Source: an uncultured Muribaculaceae bacterium
GTDB lineage: Bacteria; Bacteroidota; Bacteroidia; Bacteroidales; Muribaculaceae
Direction: 5' to 3'
Assembly: GCA_910579675.1 (NCBI GenBank)
Contig: CAJTUF010000028.1
Span: 1 to 24,359 of the forward strand
DNA length: 24,359 nt
How positions within the stretch are numbered: the stretch's first letter is position 1; the number at the start of each line of letters is the position of its first letter. Both the position numbers and the translations under genes were made by a program. Shown piece after piece: positions 15,412 to 23,568 of this stretch. The notes below the pieces were generated by a model. That model searched no databases, was not told the origin of the DNA, and worked only from the letters and a program-made list of their open reading frames with translations.

Positions 15412-15992
15412 TAGCGATAATAGACTACGGGATGGGCAACATATGCTCGCTCGGCAATGCTCTCGGGCGCCTCGAAGCCGAATGGACCCTGACGTCCGAT
15501 CCGGAGGTGATCAACAGTGCTACCCATGTTATCCTGCCGGGTGTGGGCAACGCCGCCGAAGCCATGCACAACCTTCGGTCACGCCGGCTTCCCGAAGTAA
15601 TCTGGCGACTGCGCTGTCCGGTGCTCGGCATATGTGTCGGGATGCAGGTCATGTGCCGCTCGTCGCAGGAGGGGGATGCCGAGTGCATGGGCATCTTCGA
15701 TGCTCATGTCAAACGGTTCGACAGCGCTCCCGGTGTCAAGATTCCCCACATGGGGTGGAGCCGGATTTCTAATCTCGAGTCCAAGCTCTTCAATGATATC
15801 CAGCCCGGCAGCTATATGTATTTTGTCCACAGCTACTACGCGCCATTATGTCCCGACACTATAGCCACTGCCCGTCATCCGGCCCTCTTTTCGGCCGCTC
15901 TTAAATACGAAAATTTTTATGGCACCCAGTTTCATCCTGAAAAAAGCGGCGAGGCGGGGCAGCAACTTATCCATAATTTTATCCGACTTTAA
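15408..15992 (+). CDS. hisH: imidazole glycerol phosphate synthase glutaminase subunit
   Basis: This 194-residue class I glutamine amidotransferase supplies ammonia to HisF. The catalytic triad is visible as C76 in LGICVGMQ and H176 and E178 in TQFHPEKS. The PGVGN oxyanion-loop segment is at residues 44-48. The start is the ATG at 15408 (MIAIIDYGMGN, the family N-terminus), overlapping the hisB stop. The upstream open frame lies wholly inside hisB. It is followed two bases later by hisA. Confidence 0.97.
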   Translation: MIAIIDYGMGNICSLGNALGRLEAEWTLTSDPEVINSATHVILPGVGNAAEAMHNLRSRRLPEVIWRLRCPVLGICVGMQVMCRSSQEGDAECMGIFDAHVKRFDSAPGVKIPHMGWSRISNLESKLFNDIQPGSYMYFVHSYYAPLCPDTIATARHPALFSAALKYENFYGTQFHPEKSGEAGQQLIHNFIRL

Positions 15993-15994
15993 CT

Positions 15995-16726
15995 ATGATT
16001 GAGATCATACCGGCCATAGATGTGATCGGCGGTCGCTGCGTGAGACTCTCTCAGGGCGACTATTCGCGCCAGACCACCTACGATGCCCTCCCCACCGAAA
16101 TGGCTCGTCAATATGCCGACACAGGAGTGAAGCGCATCCACATCGTCGATCTCGAAGGTGCCAAAGTGGCAAAACCTTGCAATCTACGTGTGCTTGAGGA
16201 GGTGGCGGCGCTCGGATTGCTCGATATAGAATGGGGAGGCGGAATCAAAACCCCCGACGATCTCACGAGTGTGTTTGATGCCGGGGCCGACCATGCCATA
16301 ATAGGCAGTGTGGCAGTGAAGCAACCGACCCTTATGGAGCAATGGCTCTCAACCCACGGTGGCGACAGAATTATTCTCGGCGCCGATCTCCGCGACGGAA
16401 AAGTAGCGGTGGCCGGGTGGCTTGAGGATTCCACCCTATCGGCTTACGACCTTATCGACCGGTTTTTGCCATTCGGACTGACCGAGGTGATCACTACCGA
16501 GATTTATCGCGACGGAATGCTTGCCGGGCCTGCCACCTCGCTCTACCTCGACTTGATGGCCCGCTACCCTGATATTACTTTCACAGTGTCGGGGGGTGTG
16601 TCGTCTATCGAGGATATCAGAGCGCTCGATGCGGCCGGTCTAAGCCGGGTCATTGTGGGCAAAGCCATATACGAAGGACGCATCTCTCTGAGCCATATAT
16701 CTTCTTTTATCTCGGAAAACTGTTAA
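15995..16726 (+). CDS. hisA: phosphoribosylformimino-AICAR-phosphate isomerase
   Basis: This 243-residue (beta/alpha)8 barrel converts ProFAR to PRFAR by an Amadori rearrangement. Catalytic aspartates are D9 in IPAIDVIGGRCVRL and D131 in LGADLRDG. Phosphate-binding loops GGGIK (81-85) and VSGGVSS near the C-terminus are present. It lies two bases after hisH and nine before its paralogue hisF. Confidence 0.97.
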   Translation: MIEIIPAIDVIGGRCVRLSQGDYSRQTTYDALPTEMARQYADTGVKRIHIVDLEGAKVAKPCNLRVLEEVAALGLLDIEWGGGIKTPDDLTSVFDAGADHAIIGSVAVKQPTLMEQWLSTHGGDRIILGADLRDGKVAVAGWLEDSTLSAYDLIDRFLPFGLTEVITTEIYRDGMLAGPATSLYLDLMARYPDITFTVSGGVSSIEDIRALDAAGLSRVIVGKAIYEGRISLSHISSFISENC

Positions 16727-16735
16727 CATCCCGCC

Positions 16736-17491
16736 ATGCCTGCAAAACGAATCATCCCTTGCCTCGATGTCAAGGACGGACGCACTGTCAAGGGAATCAA
16801 TTTCAAAGGTCTCGCCGATGTAGGCGATCCAGTCGAGCTTGGGGCCCGCTATGCTGCCGATGGAGCCGACGAGCTGGTCTATCTCGACATAAGCGCATCG
16901 GCCGACGGCCGGCGCACCTTCACCGATCTTGTGGGGCATATAGCCACGCGCATCAACATACCTTTTACCGTGGGGGGCGGCATAGCTTCGGTCGACGATG
17001 CCTCCCGGTTGCTCGACGCCGGCGCCGACAAAATCACGATCAACAGCGCGGCAGTTGCCAATCCCGATCTTATCTCGGCCATAGCTTCCCGTTATGGAAG
17101 CCAGTTTGTTGTAGTGGCTATTGACGCCCGTCAATCCGACGGCCGGTGGATGGTTACTACCCACGGCGGAACGCGCCTCACCGACCGCGAGCTATTTGCC
17201 TGGGCTGATGAAGCATGGAGCCGGGGAGCCGGAGAAATCATGTTTACCTCGATGGACCATGACGGCACACGCAGCGGCTACCCTTGTGGTGTGTTCTCTC
17301 GTCTATGCGACTCGATTGATATACCTGTCATTGCGTCGGGTGGGGCCGGGTCGGCCGATGATATCGCAGAGGTGCTCACAGCCGGAAAGGCCGACGCCGC
17401 ACTCGCTGCAAGCATTTTTCACTACGGTGATATGACCGTAGGCTCGCTCAAACAACTTCTGAAAGAAAAAGGAATAGAAATAAGATTATGA
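16736..17491 (+). CDS. hisF: imidazole glycerol phosphate synthase cyclase subunit
   Basis: This 251-residue (beta/alpha)8 barrel forms imidazole glycerol phosphate and AICAR from PRFAR using ammonia channelled from HisH. The acid/base residues occupy their standard positions, D11 (IPCLDVKDGRTVKG) and D130 (VVVAIDARQ). VGGGIAS (79-85) and ASGGAGS supply phosphate loops. Its stop overlaps the hisIE start by four bases. Confidence 0.98.
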   Translation: MPAKRIIPCLDVKDGRTVKGINFKGLADVGDPVELGARYAADGADELVYLDISASADGRRTFTDLVGHIATRINIPFTVGGGIASVDDASRLLDAGADKITINSAAVANPDLISAIASRYGSQFVVVAIDARQSDGRWMVTTHGGTRLTDRELFAWADEAWSRGAGEIMFTSMDHDGTRSGYPCGVFSRLCDSIDIPVIASGGAGSADDIAEVLTAGKADAALAASIFHYGDMTVGSLKQLLKEKGIEIRL

Positions 17492-18120
17492 TCTCACCCG
17501 ACGACAAAAAGAAGCCAGCCCTCAGCTTCGACCAGTTCAATCTCACAAAATGCGCCGACTCACTCCTGCCGGTTATCATCCAGGATTCGACCACGCTCAA
17601 AGTGCTCATGCTCGGCTATATGAACCGCGAGGCTTTCGACAAGACCTTGGAGTCAGGCAGGGTGACTTTTTTCAGCAGAAGCCGCCAGTGTCTGTGGACC
17701 AAGGGGGAAACGAGCGGCAACTTTCTCGAAGTGGTGGATATGCTGCCCGACTGCGATGCCGACACGCTGCTCATCAAGGCTGTGCCGGCGGGTCCGGTGT
17801 GTCACCGTGGCACCGAAGCATGCTTCGACACTCCCGAAAGCGAGGGATTTGCGCGCAGGCTGGCACGGATTGTCCATCAGCGCCATCTTGATATGCCCGA
17901 CAATTCCTACACCACCCGCTTGTTTATCAAAGGGGTCAAAAAGATTGCCCAGAAGGTGGGCGAAGAAGCTGTTGAATCGGCCATTGAAGCGGTCGATGGC
18001 AACAGGCCACGGTTTATCTACGAAGCGGCCGATCTGCTCTACCACTACTTTGTGTTGCTCGAACAGATGGATTGCTCGATCGACGACATAGAGCGGGAGC
18101 TACTATTCCGACACCGCTAA
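17488..18120 (+). CDS. hisI: bifunctional phosphoribosyl-AMP cyclohydrolase / phosphoribosyl-ATP pyrophosphatase
   Basis: This 210-residue HisIE fusion carries out steps 2 and 3. The HisI part (about 20-115) has SRSRQCLWTKGETSGN (64-79) and the metal ligands DCDAD (88-92), C105 and C112. The HisE part (about 123-210) is a MazG-like helical domain with VGEEAVESAIEA (157-168) and AADLLYHYFVLL (180-191). It is the last gene of the operon. Its TAA ends only four bases from the stop codon of the convergent btuC gene, leaving no room for a separate terminator. Confidence 0.97.
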   Translation: MISPDDKKKPALSFDQFNLTKCADSLLPVIIQDSTTLKVLMLGYMNREAFDKTLESGRVTFFSRSRQCLWTKGETSGNFLEVVDMLPDCDADTLLIKAVPAGPVCHRGTEACFDTPESEGFARRLARIVHQRHLDMPDNSYTTRLFIKGVKKIAQKVGEEAVESAIEAVDGNRPRFIYEAADLLYHYFVLLEQMDCSIDDIERELLFRHR

Positions 18121-18124
18121 ACAC

Positions 18125-19126
18125 TCATTTGCGCGAACGCAGGATGACATAGAGTATCACCGGCACTCCCACCACCGGAGTGAGGGCGTTGATCGGTATC
18201 ACTGTGTTGTCAGGGATAGTGCTCGCCACGTTGCATCCCAGACACAATATTGAGCCGGCAAGCATGGTGGCCGGGATCAGTATCCAATGATTGTCGGTGC
18301 GGAATATCATGCGGGCTATGTGCGGCATGGCGAGTCCGACGAAAGCCACAGGACCGCACCAGGCTGTGATGATAGCGGTCAGGACTCCGGTAATGAGGAG
18401 CAACATGTTGCGCACTCTCCCCACATTGACTCCGAGATTGGCTGCATAATTATCGCCGAGCATAAGGATATTGAGCGGCTTGGCAAGAAGCAACGCACCC
18501 ACAAGACCGAGACAAACCAAAGTGGCAAACCACGGCATTTGACGGGTGGTGACGTCGCCGAATGTGCCCATACCCCACATCACATATCCATGCACACCCT
18601 GGGCGGTGGAGAGCGACGACAGCAGTGTGGTGAGCGAGCTTGTGAGATAGCCCGTGAGGATGCCCGCTATAAGAAGCATCAGATTGTCGCGCACTATCGA
18701 CGACAGGGCTATCAATATTCCCATGATGGCAAGACTGCCCGCAAGGGCTCCGGCGATCACAGCTGTATAGCCGCCCCACGCCATCGAACCTATGCTGACG
18801 CTCCCTCCGAGCAGCAACATCACGATAGCCACACCAAGACTCGCGCCTGAGCTGATGCCGAGGATCGACGGGCCTGCGAGCGGATTGCGGAATGCGGTCT
18901 GGAGCAGAAGACCTGTCACGGCGAGGCCTGCCCCTCCCAGCATAGCTGTAAGCGCCTGCGGCAACCTGCTGTTGACTACAATAAAGCGTATTGCCGGCGC
19001 TATGCTTGAATCGGTGCCGGTAATTATTCCCACCACATCCTCGGCCGGAATATTAACCGAGCCAAAAAATAAGTTGGCCGCAAACAGGGCCGCTGTAGCC
19101 AATATGAGAATCAGAAATTTATTCAC
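18125..19126 (-). CDS. btuC: FecCD-family ABC transporter permease, probable cobalamin permease
   Basis: The 333-residue, strongly hydrophobic protein has about ten membrane segments and belongs to the BtuC/FecCD/FhuB permease family. Characteristic pieces are the N-terminal SVNIPAEDVVGII, RLPQALTAMLGGAGLAVTGLLLQ, NPLAGPSILGISSGASLGVA, and GPVAFVGLAMPHIARMI near the coupling helix. The family includes heme, siderophore and B12 permeases, which cannot be told apart by these motifs. The B12 assignment rests on cotranscription with btuF, btuG and btuB behind a cobalamin riboswitch. It overlaps btuF by four bases. No ATP-binding subunit follows before the operon ends against hisI. Confidence 0.85.
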   Translation of the reverse strand: MNKFLILILATAALFAANLFFGSVNIPAEDVVGIITGTDSSIAPAIRFIVVNSRLPQALTAMLGGAGLAVTGLLLQTAFRNPLAGPSILGISSGASLGVAIVMLLLGGSVSIGSMAWGGYTAVIAGALAGSLAIMGILIALSSIVRDNLMLLIAGILTGYLTSSLTTLLSSLSTAQGVHGYVMWGMGTFGDVTTRQMPWFATLVCLGLVGALLLAKPLNILMLGDNYAANLGVNVGRVRNMLLLITGVLTAIITAWCGPVAFVGLAMPHIARMIFRTDNHWILIPATMLAGSILCLGCNVASTIPDNTVIPINALTPVVGVPVILYVILRSRK

Positions 19127-20259
19127 TCTATCTCTTTGAAATAAGACCGGGGCTTATCTGGCTGCTCAAGCTCCGGATGAAGGATGGAAATAAGGCTCCC
19201 GAGGAGCCACTGCGGATGGAAGGCAACCTCTTCAAATATGTGCGATTCTGAGGAATTACTGCCATACACATTGCCGTCGCGGTAGGCCTTGATGCGGGTA
19301 TAGAGCTCTTTGTCCGACGCAAGCGAGGCAAGGGTGAGATTTGAATATGCGAAGCGTATAAGCCAGTAATCGGCATCGCCGGCCTGCATGAGCACCTTTT
19401 CGGGACTGAGCTGAAGGCTACCGGTGGCCTCTACTTCGCCAAATGGATTGGTTCCGCCGGCATCTTCGATCATGCGGCCCATGGTAGAGTGTCCCGCAGG
19501 AAGATTCCATGTCTGTCCATATATACGGTCCATCAGCACCTTTGGTCTGGTGGTCGATGTTGAGGCCAGTTCTTTCAGCGATAGATATTGCCTCTCTGTC
19601 TCAGCAAAGAGCGAGTCGGCAATGGCGCTGTTGCCGTAGAGCCGCCCATAGAATCTCATCCACTCTGCACGGGCCAGGGGGGAGTTTTCCATATAGTCGG
19701 CGCACTCTATGACCGGAATGCCGGCTTGATCTATCTTGCCGTGGCCTCCCGAATTTTCAAATGGAGAGAGCAACACAGCATCGGCACCGAGTCCGATGAT
19801 GCGCTCAATATTGGGTGTGATGCTCTGGCCGCAGTCGGCCACGCGACCGCTTGAGAGGCGACGCTTCATCTCCGGATCAAAGATATATTCAGTGTCGCAC
19901 ACTCCCGCCACAGCGTCGGTAGCTCCAAGATCTTCAAGTAGACCTATATGCACTGTCGAGTAGACCACCGAGTTTCTGAGCGGCACATTGACCACCTGCA
20001 CTCCGGGAGCGACTTCGGGTGGAGCGGCGCCCTCGTCGAGCAGCAGATATGTTGAGAGTGTCTTTGTGGTGTCCCACGGATTGCGTATCGACGCCACGGT
20101 ATAGCCATCATGCTCCTCCATGGTAAGGTGGGTGGCATAGCGCAGCTCAACCTCGCGACCCTTACCCGAAGCAGTGCCGCCATCCCTGCATGACACAAGG
20201 ATGAGCGACACTGCCAATGTAAGGAGCACTGCTGAGGTTATGAATCGGTAACGGTTCAT
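19123..20259 (-). CDS. btuF: ABC transporter substrate-binding lipoprotein, probable cobalamin-binding BtuF
   Basis: This 378-residue protein has a type II lipoprotein signal: hydrophobic TSAVLLTLAVSLILVSC with the lipobox cysteine at residue 24. The residues after it (RDGG) lack the acidic surface-export signal, so it should face the periplasm. The body is a class III (helical-backbone) binding protein of the TroA/BtuF type. Two-lobe landmarks are GLLEDLGATDAVAGVCD and RIIGLGADAVLLSPFENSG, with a long linking helix near residues 200-240. It hands substrate to the adjacent permease, whose start overlaps this gene's stop. Heme or siderophore binding is possible, but the leader riboswitch favours cobalamin. 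Confidence 0.83.
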   Translation of the reverse strand: MNRYRFITSAVLLTLAVSLILVSCRDGGTASGKGREVELRYATHLTMEEHDGYTVASIRNPWDTTKTLSTYLLLDEGAAPPEVAPGVQVVNVPLRNSVVYSTVHIGLLEDLGATDAVAGVCDTEYIFDPEMKRRLSSGRVADCGQSITPNIERIIGLGADAVLLSPFENSGGHGKIDQAGIPVIECADYMENSPLARAEWMRFYGRLYGNSAIADSLFAETERQYLSLKELASTSTTRPKVLMDRIYGQTWNLPAGHSTMGRMIEDAGGTNPFGEVEATGSLQLSPEKVLMQAGDADYWLIRFAYSNLTLASLASDKELYTRIKAYRDGNVYGSNSSESHIFEEVAFHPQWLLGSLISILHPELEQPDKPRSYFKEIE

Positions 20260-20276
20260 CTGTCAGCCTGTCGAGG

Positions 20277-21353
20277 TCAGGGTATAAACATGAACACAGC
20301 TTCACCCACGCCCATATCGAAGCGGTCGATATAGTTGCCCGAGAGATCGTAGCGGCACACATAGCCGGGGAGTGAGTAGCTTGCTTTGCCGTTTTCGAGT
20401 GTGTACGATGAGATAAGCATGGTGCCCGACTTGGGATCAATACCTATCGAAGCCGGAGCGTCGATATTGCTTATCGACATGGGTGTGATCTGCTCGGTAG
20501 AGGCGTTGTAGCGCGAGTAGCTCACAGAAGCTCCCCAGGGTGCATTGACCAGATAGATGTCGTTGCCATAGGGCACTGCCATTGTGGCGTCTGCTATATG
20601 GATGCTCTCCTCGCCATCGATGCGGTAAACGGCTGCCTGCTGATCGCCGTAGTTGCCGCGAGAGAGCAGATAGAGGTTTGAGCCTCTTACAAAAAACTTA
20701 TAAGGGTTGAGGGGTACCTCAAATGTCGATTCAACCTTGAAGGGATTGAGAGTCACTATAGACGCGGTGGTGCCGTAGCCGTTCTGCCAGTTCATGCCAT
20801 CGGAGTTGGGCACATAGATCCGCCCGCTGTAGATGGTGATGATCTCGGGATTGGGGCCAACTTTTACTGAGGCATCGATCTCCATCGAGGCGGTGTCGAG
20901 ACGCGCAACATAGCCATCATACATCGAGATATAGACCTTGCCGCCATCAGTGGCCATGGAGCGTGGCTGCTGGCCGTTGGTGGAATTTTCGAGGCGGATC
21001 TGCTTGAGGCTCTCGCAAGTGCGGAGATCGAGGATCTCGATGGTGTTTGACTCATACATGCCTATATACATTTTGCTTCCGTAGATCACACCACACTGGG
21101 GAGTGCTGCCGAGGCTGCGGCCATTGACCGTGGTAAACACATTCTGGGTCATGGTCGAGGTGGTGAAATCAAGCAGATTGAGCGATCCTTCGATCTTGTT
21201 GCTGTAATTGCCCTGATTGAGGAGGAAAGCACCGCTGGTCACAGCCGGGATCAGCGGTTCGTCTACAACGGGTTCATCGTCAGAGCTACACGAGGTGAGC
21301 GCCTGGGCCATAAGCGTTGCAACGCATATGGCGGGTAAGAAAAATTTTTTCAT
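20277..21353 (-). CDS. btuG: surface lipoprotein beta-propeller, BtuG-like cobalamin-binding protein
   Basis: The 358-residue protein starts with a lipoprotein signal ending LTSC (C22), followed directly by SSDDE, which fits the acidic surface-export signal of Bacteroidota lipoproteins. The rest shows repeated YncE/beta-propeller blades, for example MATDGGKVYISMYDGYVARLD, IYSGRIYVPNSDG and KFFVRGSNLYLLSRG. In Bacteroides thetaiotaomicron, BtuG proteins are surface beta-propellers that capture B12 with very high affinity and pass it to BtuB. The size, fold, position next to a TonB receptor and the upstream riboswitch all fit. The family is diverse (YncE and DUF5074 proteins), so the cobalamin ligand is inferred from context. 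It lies 30 bases after btuB and 17 before btuF. Confidence 0.82.
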   Translation of the reverse strand: MKKFFLPAICVATLMAQALTSCSSDDEPVVDEPLIPAVTSGAFLLNQGNYSNKIEGSLNLLDFTTSTMTQNVFTTVNGRSLGSTPQCGVIYGSKMYIGMYESNTIEILDLRTCESLKQIRLENSTNGQQPRSMATDGGKVYISMYDGYVARLDTASMEIDASVKVGPNPEIITIYSGRIYVPNSDGMNWQNGYGTTASIVTLNPFKVESTFEVPLNPYKFFVRGSNLYLLSRGNYGDQQAAVYRIDGEESIHIADATMAVPYGNDIYLVNAPWGASVSYSRYNASTEQITPMSISNIDAPASIGIDPKSGTMLISSYTLENGKASYSLPGYVCRYDLSGNYIDRFDMGVGEAVFMFIP

Positions 21354-21383
21354 TCTTGATTATGTTATGAACGATTGATTGAA

Positions 21384-23408
21384 CTAAAATTCGTATTCTA
21401 TCGAAAACTTTACCGAGCGTCCGGGCATGGGATAGCGGGCCACTATGTCATATTGGGTGTCGAAGATATTTAGAATGTCTATCCGCCCCTCCAGTGAGGC
21501 GCCCCTCCTTAATTGAAATTTCCTGAAAAAAGCCACACCGGTGTCTGAATATCCATCAATACGCGTTTCGGGCAGATTGGTGTTGGTGGTGTATCGCGCA
21601 CTGCACCCTGAAAGATGAACAGCCGTATTGACCCAAGGATTGACCCACGTTACTGATGCTGAGCCGGAGTTGAGCGGAATATATGCCACTTGCTTCATCC
21701 ACTCGTGGCTGTCGCGACTCGTGCGGGGTTGGGCGCGCTGATAGGAGTAGCTGCCCATAAGCATAATGGAATGGCGCGAGGTCGGGGCAAAAGTGGCCGA
21801 GAGTGTGACATCGGCTCCAAACACTCTCACCTTGCCAAGATTGGTCATGGTCCATACAAACATATTGTAAGGGATAGCCACGATTTTATTCTTCACATGA
21901 TTGAGATAGCCATCGCAGGTCATAGTCAGCTGTTGCAGCCACGTATTAGGAGCTGCCTCAAAAGTCACACCCGCATTGAGCTGGTCTGTCAGCTCGGGGT
22001 CAAGATTGATACTTCCGTAATTATCAAAATAAGCCTCATTAAACGTGGGCACCCGGAAAATATTTTTGTACGATCCGCGTATGTACAGACCAAAATCATC
22101 AAATGGCTTGTAGCTGATATTGACCGATGGTGAGAGGCGCGACTGATTCTTACCGGCATCACCATCCTTGGCTCCATTCAGATAAAGCGAATAAAGCGCT
22201 CTTGCCATTGCGGTGAAGCGGCGGGTTGAATATTTAACAGCCAAAGTCTGGAGAACACTGTTGCGGTAAGGACGTATATCGGTCGCCAGATTGCTGCTCA
22301 GGTTGTTTATCGCCCAGTCAGCGGAATAATCCATGGTCAGGCCATCGGCCGGTAAGTAAAGCAGAGAGCCGCTTAGATATGACTCCCGTTGGATATAATA
22401 ATTGTCCAGCACTCCTCCGGGATACTTACCGTTGACATCGGTATAACGGGAGGATGCCCAATTAAACTTTCCTATCGCCATGATCGACATCCGCGACGAC
22501 AATCGGTTGCGATAATGAAGTTGCCCGAAAAAATTACGCTCACGCAGATGCTCATTGCTACTGCTCACATAGTAGATCACCTGTCCGGGCAAATCGCGTG
22601 AACTATCATAGTAATACAGTTTGCCGGTAAACACCGAGGAGTTGTTAGGGCGCCAACGTCCGTTGAGCTCACCCATACCAACATTCATCATCGAATTTGA
22701 CCGTTTTTCCCTTGTCACCACACTACCGTTACGGAGTGTGAAAGGGTAGTCATTGTCTGAATGAATGAATTCAGCATTGGCCGAAAACGATAGGCCACGG
22801 CTATTTCCATCAGAGAACCTGAAGTATGGATTATAATAGCCGAACGACCCTGCTTTCATCTGCGCCTTCAGATGGAGAGCATCTTCGTCGGCATCAGGTG
22901 CCGTAAATGAACGTATATATAGCGACGAGGCTGTTGAAGCCGCACGTGCCGGAATAAATATATCGTCAGTATCGGTGGAATATAGAGAGAGTGAACTAAC
23001 GTTGTCGATTGAATAACGCGACAAGTCAATCTGTCCACTCTGGCAGTCGCTTAATGCCACTCCATCATATAAGATAGCTGTATGTTGCGATCCGAGTCCT
23101 CTGACCGAAACTGTCTTCAATCCACCTGCGCCACCATAGTCGCGCAGATTCACTCCCGGCATCCGGCGCATTGCGTCGGAAATATCAGAGATACCCGAAA
23201 GTTTAATCTTAGTAGCATCAATACTATGAACCGGCGTAGCTGATGACACAGCCTTTGAAACTCTGGCCGCTCTTACCTCGACTCCCGATAAAGACCTTAT
23301 CACAGTGTCGTTATCCTCAGCCTTAGGTACATAATGATTCACCTCGGCCGAATGGACCGAGGTGATACTGGCTATGCTGATTATCGCTATCAGAAAGTGT
23401 TTTCTCAT
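21384..23408 (-). CDS. btuB: TonB-dependent outer-membrane receptor, probable cobalamin transporter BtuB
   Basis: This 674-residue receptor has a signal peptide (MRKHFLIAIISIASITSVHS), a likely TonB box near DTVIRSLSG, a plug domain (about 45-165; IKLSGISDISDAMRRMPGVN, SVRGLGSQHTAILYDG) and a large beta barrel ending in SVKFSIEYEF with the C-terminal Phe used for outer-membrane assembly. It lacks the carboxypeptidase-like N-terminal domain of SusC proteins, and the neighbour is a beta-propeller and not a SusD. The size is close to that of BtuB-type vitamin receptors. It is the first gene of the operon and its leader carries a cobalamin-riboswitch-like element, which is the main evidence for substrate. 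Confidence 0.87.
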   Translation of the reverse strand: MRKHFLIAIISIASITSVHSAEVNHYVPKAEDNDTVIRSLSGVEVRAARVSKAVSSATPVHSIDATKIKLSGISDISDAMRRMPGVNLRDYGGAGGLKTVSVRGLGSQHTAILYDGVALSDCQSGQIDLSRYSIDNVSSLSLYSTDTDDIFIPARAASTASSLYIRSFTAPDADEDALHLKAQMKAGSFGYYNPYFRFSDGNSRGLSFSANAEFIHSDNDYPFTLRNGSVVTREKRSNSMMNVGMGELNGRWRPNNSSVFTGKLYYYDSSRDLPGQVIYYVSSSNEHLRERNFFGQLHYRNRLSSRMSIMAIGKFNWASSRYTDVNGKYPGGVLDNYYIQRESYLSGSLLYLPADGLTMDYSADWAINNLSSNLATDIRPYRNSVLQTLAVKYSTRRFTAMARALYSLYLNGAKDGDAGKNQSRLSPSVNISYKPFDDFGLYIRGSYKNIFRVPTFNEAYFDNYGSINLDPELTDQLNAGVTFEAAPNTWLQQLTMTCDGYLNHVKNKIVAIPYNMFVWTMTNLGKVRVFGADVTLSATFAPTSRHSIMLMGSYSYQRAQPRTSRDSHEWMKQVAYIPLNSGSASVTWVNPWVNTAVHLSGCSARYTTNTNLPETRIDGYSDTGVAFFRKFQLRRGASLEGRIDILNIFDTQYDIVARYPMPGRSVKFSIEYEF

Positions 23409-23433
23409 CCTCGAAGAAAAACAGAATAAAGAG

Positions 23434-23510
23434 CCGTCGGTTGACGGAGTTGGCGGGTCGGACTATAACCGTAGCGAGACTGTCAGGTAATTACAACCTA
23501 TTCCACCGGT
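23434..23510 (-). ncRNA. compact class-II-like cobalamin riboswitch in the btuB leader
   Basis: Read 5'-3' on the minus strand, GGTGG (23507-23503) pairs with CCGCC (23456-23452). Inside is a small hairpin AGGT(TGTAATT)ACCT (23499-23485), then TACGGTTATAGTCCG (23473-23459). From memory, the env8 hydroxocobalamin riboswitch has TACGGTTATACTCCG at the same place and a TGAAATT loop in the same hairpin. Downstream, CCGTC-AACC-GACGG (23447-23434) makes a hairpin whose AACC loop can pair with GGTT (23470-23467), the expected L5-L13 kissing interaction. The element starts about 25 bases after the predicted transcription start and ends 25 bases before the btuB ATG. Peripheral helices and a clear P1 are missing or not recognised. 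Confidence 0.75.
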
Positions 23511-23511
23511 G

Positions 23512-23534
23512 ACGAGAGCTTTTGCTACTCTCGT
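23512..23534 (-). promoter_or_regulatory. 5' hairpin preceding the riboswitch core
   Basis: ACGAGAG (23534-23528) and CTCTCGT (23518-23512) form a perfect 7-bp stem with a 9-base loop. It begins one base after the -7 box and lies directly upstream of the riboswitch core. It may stabilise the leader's 5' end or replace a peripheral riboswitch helix. Confidence 0.5.
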
Positions 23535-23535
23535 G

Positions 23536-23543
23536 CAAAGTTA
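23536..23543 (-). promoter_or_regulatory. -7 box of the btuBGFC operon
   Basis: TAACTTTG on the minus strand (23543-23536) matches TAnnTTTG exactly and places transcription start near 23530, upstream of the riboswitch. The -33 position, which falls inside the end of the preceding gene, has no clear TTTG. Confidence 0.55.
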
Positions 23544-23568
23544 CAAACTTTAGTCGTGACTATCTATA

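Noticed and set aside
23409..23535. Full-length class-I (AdoCbl) cobalamin riboswitch
   Set aside because: The leader is too short and lacks the usual P7-P12 peripheral region and a full-length B12 box. The compact class-II reading explains the conserved blocks better.
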